40,847 nt of DNA from a virus: the IMG/VR virus record IMGVR_UViG_3300032116_000491, positions 1 through 40,847 of that record; one strand, written 5' to 3'. The translations under genes were made by a program, and so were the position numbers. A model generated the notes under the pieces. The model did no database searches and was not told where the DNA came from. It worked only from the letters and a program-made list of their open reading frames with translations. Below are positions 37,878-40,847 of this stretch, one piece after another (position 1 is the first letter of the stretch; the number at the start of each line of letters is the position of its first letter).

Positions 37878-38109
37878 CAATCTTCCTCACTACTGGTTCC
37901 TTTTTCCAAGTAACAGTAATTTGAATATCAAGGTTTAATGCTTCCGCTATCTGTTCAATATCTTCTAAGCCAATGCCTCTTTTTGCGTCTTCTATTAAAG
38001 AAATTCTAGAATGACCGCATCCTAGCTTACGAGCTAAATCAGATTGAGTCATTCCAGCTTCTATCCTCAACTCCCTAATCAGTTGAGCTACTTGTGTTCT
38101 TAAGTTCAT
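37870..38109 (-). CDS. XRE-family transcriptional regulator
   Basis: 79 residues. LRTQVAQLIRELRIEAGMTQ, SDLARKLGCGHSRISLIEDA and IGLEDIEQIAEALNLDI form the five-helix Cro/CI-type domain, with the recognition helix at GHSRISLIEDA. No ribosome site, so it may start near its transcript end. A degenerate promoter-like element lies 32 nt upstream. It is a candidate binder of the ATTATACG-N4-CGTATAAT palindromes, unproven. Confidence 0.85.
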   Translation of the reverse strand: MNLRTQVAQLIRELRIEAGMTQSDLARKLGCGHSRISLIEDAKRGIGLEDIEQIAEALNLDIQITVTWKKEPVVRKIDV

Positions 38110-38130
38110 GCGTGCAATTAAAATAATGTG

Positions 38131-38149
38131 TTATCTAATTGCGTAGCAT
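38131..38149 (-). promoter_or_regulatory. Degenerate reverse-strand promoter-like element
   Basis: The reverse strand reads AATGCTACGCAATTAGATA. It shares ATTAGATAAC with the copy at 1041-1060 and stands 32 nt before ATG 38109. Confidence 0.4.
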
Positions 38150-38188
38150 TATTTAGAACTCTGTATTAGGTTCTACAAATCCATTAGT

Positions 38189-38449
38189 TCAAAGAATTGA
38201 GTAATTTGATTGATTTAATAATGGCAATTCCTCTATCTCAGTCTGCTCAACTCCAAACACGTCTTCTATTGCTTCATTAACTACAGCACACCATACTTTA
38301 TAAGGGTGATTGACGCGCTGACCAAAGGGATAGACTTTGTTTAACTCTCTTCTAAGTTCAGAGCGATTCATTAGTCCATCCCTGCAAAATTGCCTGTGTT
38401 GAGCAAGAACTGGAATGATTACTTCTAAAGCCTTGTCTTTCCAAGTCAC
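38189..38449 (-). CDS. Conserved phage protein with YPFGxR...PYKVW motif
   Basis: 86 residues from GTG 38449, whose first base overlaps the stop of the MazG gene (TAGTG), with GGAGAGG upstream. SELRRELNKVYPFGQRVNHP and YKVWCAVVNEAIEDVFG form a motif I have seen in many phage and bacterial proteins of unknown function. Confidence 0.7.
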   Translation of the reverse strand: MTWKDKALEVIIPVLAQHRQFCRDGLMNRSELRRELNKVYPFGQRVNHPYKVWCAVVNEAIEDVFGVEQTEIEELPLLNQSNYSIL

Positions 38450-38781
38450 TAGTCCTCTCCTAGTATGTCATCATCCTCAACCCTATTAATACTCCTCTCA
38501 GCACTAAACTTGTCGGGATATCTAGCTTTGAGCTTGTCAATATTAGCAATGGCAATGTCTTCTAGAGATAGGTTAAGCCCAGTAGCAATAGCACTGATAT
38601 ACCAAAGCACATCACCTAGTTCCTTGTATAGTTTATGGGGTTCTAGCGGATGTCCATGTGCTATGTGTTTTTTGTACAGTTCCATCACTTCGCCAGCTTC
38701 ACCACCTAACCCTAGAAAGTGTGCAGTTAGATTACCGCCATCAGTGCGAAATGCTTGTTCTTGATATTCTTTAAAGTTCAT
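38449..38781 (-). CDS. MazG-like nucleotide pyrophosphohydrolase
   Basis: 110 residues from ATG 38781, with GAGGAAGCGA upstream. LGLGGEAGEVMELYKKHI (23-40) and LYKELGDVLWYISAIATGLN (51-70) give the EExxE...ExxD metal site of all-alpha NTP pyrophosphatases. It hydrolyses nucleoside triphosphates or ppGpp-like alarmones; phages use it to adjust host nucleotide pools. A longer frame to 38961 only reads through the upstream gene. It overlaps that gene by 11 bp. Confidence 0.9.
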   Translation of the reverse strand: MNFKEYQEQAFRTDGGNLTAHFLGLGGEAGEVMELYKKHIAHGHPLEPHKLYKELGDVLWYISAIATGLNLSLEDIAIANIDKLKARYPDKFSAERSINRVEDDDILGED

Positions 38782-39085
38782 TCGCTTCCTCAACCACTTG
38801 CAAGTCTTTTTTGTCAAACAGAATTTCTTGTCTTCCGCCTCTTGCCATAGTGCCATCTTTTCTGGCTTTAATGATAGTGTGGTCAATGCGCCCGTCACGG
38901 CCAATCTGTCTGTCAAATACATGACATAACTGACCCGTAAATTGGCAAGAATAACCATCATTTCTTTGAAGAGGAATGACAGGAGTTCCTATAGGCAGTC
39001 CATTGGTGTTAATGTAGTAAGTCCTTAAATCTCTTAACTTCATTTCAAGGTCTTCTTTCAATCTTTTGTACTCATCGTATTCCAT
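38771..39085 (-). CDS. Hypothetical protein
   Basis: 104 residues from ATG 39085; GAGGATTGAGA is upstream. An N-terminal helix (EYDEYKRLKEDLEMKLRDLR) is followed by a beta domain (GLPIGTPVIPLQRNDGYSCQ; GRIDHTIIKARKDGTMARGG). No family recognised. It precedes and overlaps the MazG gene. Confidence 0.7.
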   Translation of the reverse strand: MEYDEYKRLKEDLEMKLRDLRTYYINTNGLPIGTPVIPLQRNDGYSCQFTGQLCHVFDRQIGRDGRIDHTIIKARKDGTMARGGRQEILFDKKDLQVVEEANEL

Positions 39086-39101
39086 TCTCAATCCTCTATA
39101 T

Positions 39102-39130
39102 ACTATCCATCCCCGTAGGAGATAGATAGT
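39102..39130 (-). other. Long hairpin in the leader of 38771-39085
   Basis: A 13-pair stem with two G-U pairs on the reverse strand (39102-39114 with 39118-39130; ACTATC/GATAGT at the base, UAC loop), just past the stop of the DUF932 gene. No T-run follows, so it is more likely a processing site or attenuator than a plain terminator. Confidence 0.5.
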
Positions 39131-39136
39131 TGCGGG

Positions 39137-39868
39137 TTAGAGTCCTAGCGCCCTAGCCACACCATCATAAGCCTTGATTTGGTAATCAACTCCTTTGTGG
39201 AGTTTAAATACTTCTGTGCAAGCCATCAACATACGCCATGTTCTGCTAGTAGACTTAAACTCTGAGTAGCTAGGCTCATAGAACTCTTTCCAGATAAGGG
39301 GGATGTCTGTGGGAGCAATGACGTTAGATAGAACAAGGTCTACTAATAACTCCTTTGCAGCCCTGTCACTAAGCCCAGTCTCTTTAGCTACAGACAGCCC
39401 TTCAAATAGAGTTTTGCGATTAGGTAGTTGTTGAACTTTAACTAACTCAGAAAACTCCCTACTCAACTCATCTATATTCTCAGCACTGGTATGTTTCCTA
39501 GACACAACACCACCATTCTCATAAGACGCAAGCACCTTATTAGAACAGACTAGTATCTTAGTTCCTACACACAATCCAGCACTCATAGACTTATCGTATG
39601 AGTTGCGTCCACCGATACACAATGGCATATCGTTGATCTTAGCATCAGTCTCCAACCACATGAACATTCTATCTCTCTTAGGAGTAAGCCCAAAGGAGTT
39701 AGATACTATACCAATGCCAAGCTCTGTAAGGACAGTAGCAGCATTCATGTAGAATCCAATATGAGGCAATGGATAGTAAGTAGATGTGCGTCCTACTTGT
39801 GGTAGGAACTCATCATTAGTTAGCTTTGATGCATCTAGTACATCACATCCTTTAAATATCTTTGGCAT
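39137..39868 (-). CDS. DUF932 / phage-plasmid-like protein
   Basis: 243 residues from ATG 39868; a TTG at 39904 would extend it into the previous gene. CIGGRNSYDKSMSAGLCVGT, then KILVCSNKVLAS follows the DUF932 (TIGR03299) signature 'xxNSYDxSxxxxxxxGxxxxVCxNxL'. The family is common on phages and plasmids, of uncertain function. It overlaps the upstream gene by 17 bp. Confidence 0.75.
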   Translation of the reverse strand: MPKIFKGCDVLDASKLTNDEFLPQVGRTSTYYPLPHIGFYMNAATVLTELGIGIVSNSFGLTPKRDRMFMWLETDAKINDMPLCIGGRNSYDKSMSAGLCVGTKILVCSNKVLASYENGGVVSRKHTSAENIDELSREFSELVKVQQLPNRKTLFEGLSVAKETGLSDRAAKELLVDLVLSNVIAPTDIPLIWKEFYEPSYSEFKSTSRTWRMLMACTEVFKLHKGVDYQIKAYDGVARALGL

Positions 39869-40301
39869 TATTCTTCTTCTCAAATAGTTTATATGTCTCA
39901 GCAAAGATAGCTGGCATTAACACAGTATTAATGTGGTTAGCATAGTCAGCATCTTTGATTAGCTCTCGACATGGGTTAGTGGTGTAGTTACTACTACCTC
40001 TAGTTAGCACATCAGATGCGTCTCTAAGATGGTAGAAAGTTCTTACTAGCTCACAGAATGTCCATAAGTCATTGTCATTGGTAATAGCAAAAGTCTTAAA
40101 GTGGGCTTTAATACCATCATGCATATTAGTATCTCTGAATAGAGAGTCTAAGTGGTAATGGCAATGATGGTTACCAATCCATCCCCAACTCCAATACCAG
40201 CTACAAGACCAGTTTGGCGGTGTTAAGTATATGCGTTTTCCTTCAATAGAAGTCCCTAGAAATACTCTAGGGTATTTAATGTTGTCCATAGCCTTACTCA
40301 T
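39852..40301 (-). CDS. Conserved phage protein with WSWGW-HCHYHLD motif
   Basis: 149 residues. RIYLTPPNWSCSWYWSWGWI, then GNHHCHYHLDSLF resembles a protein found in many unrelated phages with the same Trp-rich and His-rich core; its role is unknown to me. The promoter-like element sits only 15 nt before the ATG, closer than the other copies. Confidence 0.75.
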   Translation of the reverse strand: MSKAMDNIKYPRVFLGTSIEGKRIYLTPPNWSCSWYWSWGWIGNHHCHYHLDSLFRDTNMHDGIKAHFKTFAITNDNDLWTFCELVRTFYHLRDASDVLTRGSSNYTTNPCRELIKDADYANHINTVLMPAIFAETYKLFEKKNNAKDI

Positions 40302-40310
40302 AGTTTTATC

Positions 40311-40325
40311 TATCAGCGTAGCGTC
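40311..40325 (-). promoter_or_regulatory. Reverse-strand promoter-like element
   Basis: The reverse strand reads GACGCTACGCTGATA, an exact core without the G-run, 15 nt before ATG 40301 and overlapping the end of the gene upstream. Confidence 0.45.
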
Positions 40326-40648
40326 TTAGGCTCTGCAATGGAACGAGCCACTTCCTTCAACACGCACACAACTTCACCCCTAGCCATAACACCACCAGCT
40401 TTTCGGAAAGCGGTACTCATTTGCTTAGAGTTAATTAGAGGTACTAGGTCAACCCAACCACTGATGTTATTGAGCAGAGCATCATTCTTAAGTGATTGCT
40501 TCAGTTCCTTTGTGACAGAACTAAACTTAGTCCCTAGCCACTCACTGACTAACTTCTCTAGTTCTTCATAGTTATAGTGATGAGCTATGCGGGCATAGTA
40601 AGTTTTGTAGTCAATCAGTTTGTTTAAATAATCTTGTCTATCGGTCAT
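40313..40648 (-). CDS. Hypothetical helical protein
   Basis: 111 residues from ATG 40648, with AAGGATAACA upstream. A longer frame to 40723 runs through the element. MTDRQDYLNKLIDYKTYYAR, then SVTKELKQSLKNDALLNNIS and MSTAFRKAGGVMARGEVVCV. It starts MTDR like the 32635-32805 protein but does not align further. Family unknown. Confidence 0.65.
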   Translation of the reverse strand: MTDRQDYLNKLIDYKTYYARIAHHYNYEELEKLVSEWLGTKFSSVTKELKQSLKNDALLNNISGWVDLVPLINSKQMSTAFRKAGGVMARGEVVCVLKEVARSIAEPKTLR

Positions 40649-40671
40649 TGTTATCCTTATGTATACTGTTA

Positions 40672-40688
40672 CCCTATAGCGTAGCGTC
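40672..40688 (-). promoter_or_regulatory. Reverse-strand promoter-like element with CTATAGGG
   Basis: The reverse strand reads GACGCTACGCTATAGGG and then TAACAG, 31 nt before ATG 40648. The CTATAGGG end is the copy most like a T7-class initiation site. It overlaps the stop of 40674-40847. Confidence 0.6.
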
Positions 40689-40847
40689 TTTAGATAGGGT
40701 ATAGGAGTTGAGTAACAGGTCATCTATATCTAGTACACAACCTAGCGCTATATCCCATATCACGTACTTCCAGTAGGGTTCTCTATACTTATCAAGAATA
40801 TCCCACTCCATACCAATGACTTGTACTAAGTCACCATCACTATCCTT
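40674..40847 (-). CDS. Partial gene at the right edge
   Basis: The last 57 codons of a reverse-strand gene whose start is outside. It begins KDSDGDLVQVIGMEWDILDK and continues YREPYWKYVIWDIALGCVLD, ending in TLSKDATL, where the last residues are coded by the promoter-like element. No family recognised. It shows that the window is cut here. Confidence 0.7.
   Translation of the reverse strand, partial: KDSDGDLVQVIGMEWDILDKYREPYWKYVIWDIALGCVLDIDDLLLNSYTLSKDATL

Noticed and set aside
1-40847. Integrase, att sites and lysogeny module
   Set aside because: No tyrosine or serine recombinase is visible. The XRE protein alone is not evidence for lysogeny.
1-40847. Host assignment to cyanobacteria from repeats or lack of GCGATCGC
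   Set aside because: I saw no GCGATCGC octamer and the GCGTAGCGTC repeat felt familiar, but neither was counted against a control.

Overview
This window looks like most of the genome of a tailed bacteriophage (or a prophage or contig of one). It holds a large terminase, a portal, an overlapping scaffold candidate, a major capsid protein, tail fibre genes, a TOPRIM primase, a MazG-type nucleotide pyrophosphohydrolase, an XRE repressor-like protein and a DUF932-type protein. I found no tape-measure gene, tail sheath or integrase, so a short-tailed (podovirus-like) particle is the best guess. No endolysin, DNA polymerase or tRNA gene is visible. The last reverse-strand gene runs off the right edge, so more genome lies outside. 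The host is not provable from the sequence; a cyanobacterium is only a guess.

Layout. (1) 1-5887, reverse strand: small early-type genes around a protein of about 949 residues carrying a DFDGD motif in a context like the catalytic barrel of multisubunit and two-barrel RNA polymerases. (2) 5888-7123, non-coding divergent control region: 74-bp tandem repeats, a duplicated 34-bp promoter/hairpin element, a candidate structured RNA ending in a terminator, and three short hairpin repeats. (3) 7124-37052, forward strand late operon: a HELAH metallopeptidase, a run of glycine-rich membrane-active-looking proteins, coiled-coil proteins, terminase, portal, scaffold, capsid, connector and tail genes. 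About a dozen islands of small reverse-strand genes are embedded in it. (4) 36972-40847, reverse strand: primase, XRE regulator, MazG, DUF932 protein and small conserved phage genes. The forward and reverse arms converge at about 37000.

The most unusual pattern is a short, strictly polar element. Read on the reverse strand it is close to GACGCTACGCTATGGGG. It sits about 25-40 nt upstream of the start codon of most reverse-strand genes or gene islands, including the polymerase-like gene. The tail of the element (CTATAGGG in one copy) resembles a phage RNA polymerase initiation site. I infer that it is the phage's reverse-strand promoter, possibly read by the DFDGD protein. The embedded islands look like self-promoted cargo units ('morons') inserted against the direction of the late operon. 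Several share copied gene starts: three MTVNE genes, two MLQVKDP genes, two M(K/R)WHLSI genes, and a truncated copy of MELSERDKSR. This suggests that the islands grew by duplication of start regions.

Start codons were chosen by Shine-Dalgarno position and, on the reverse strand, by distance to this element. Five small genes were read directly from the sequence because they are very short: 17553-17723, 29584-29661, 31607-31768, 32635-32805 and the pair 35248-35435.
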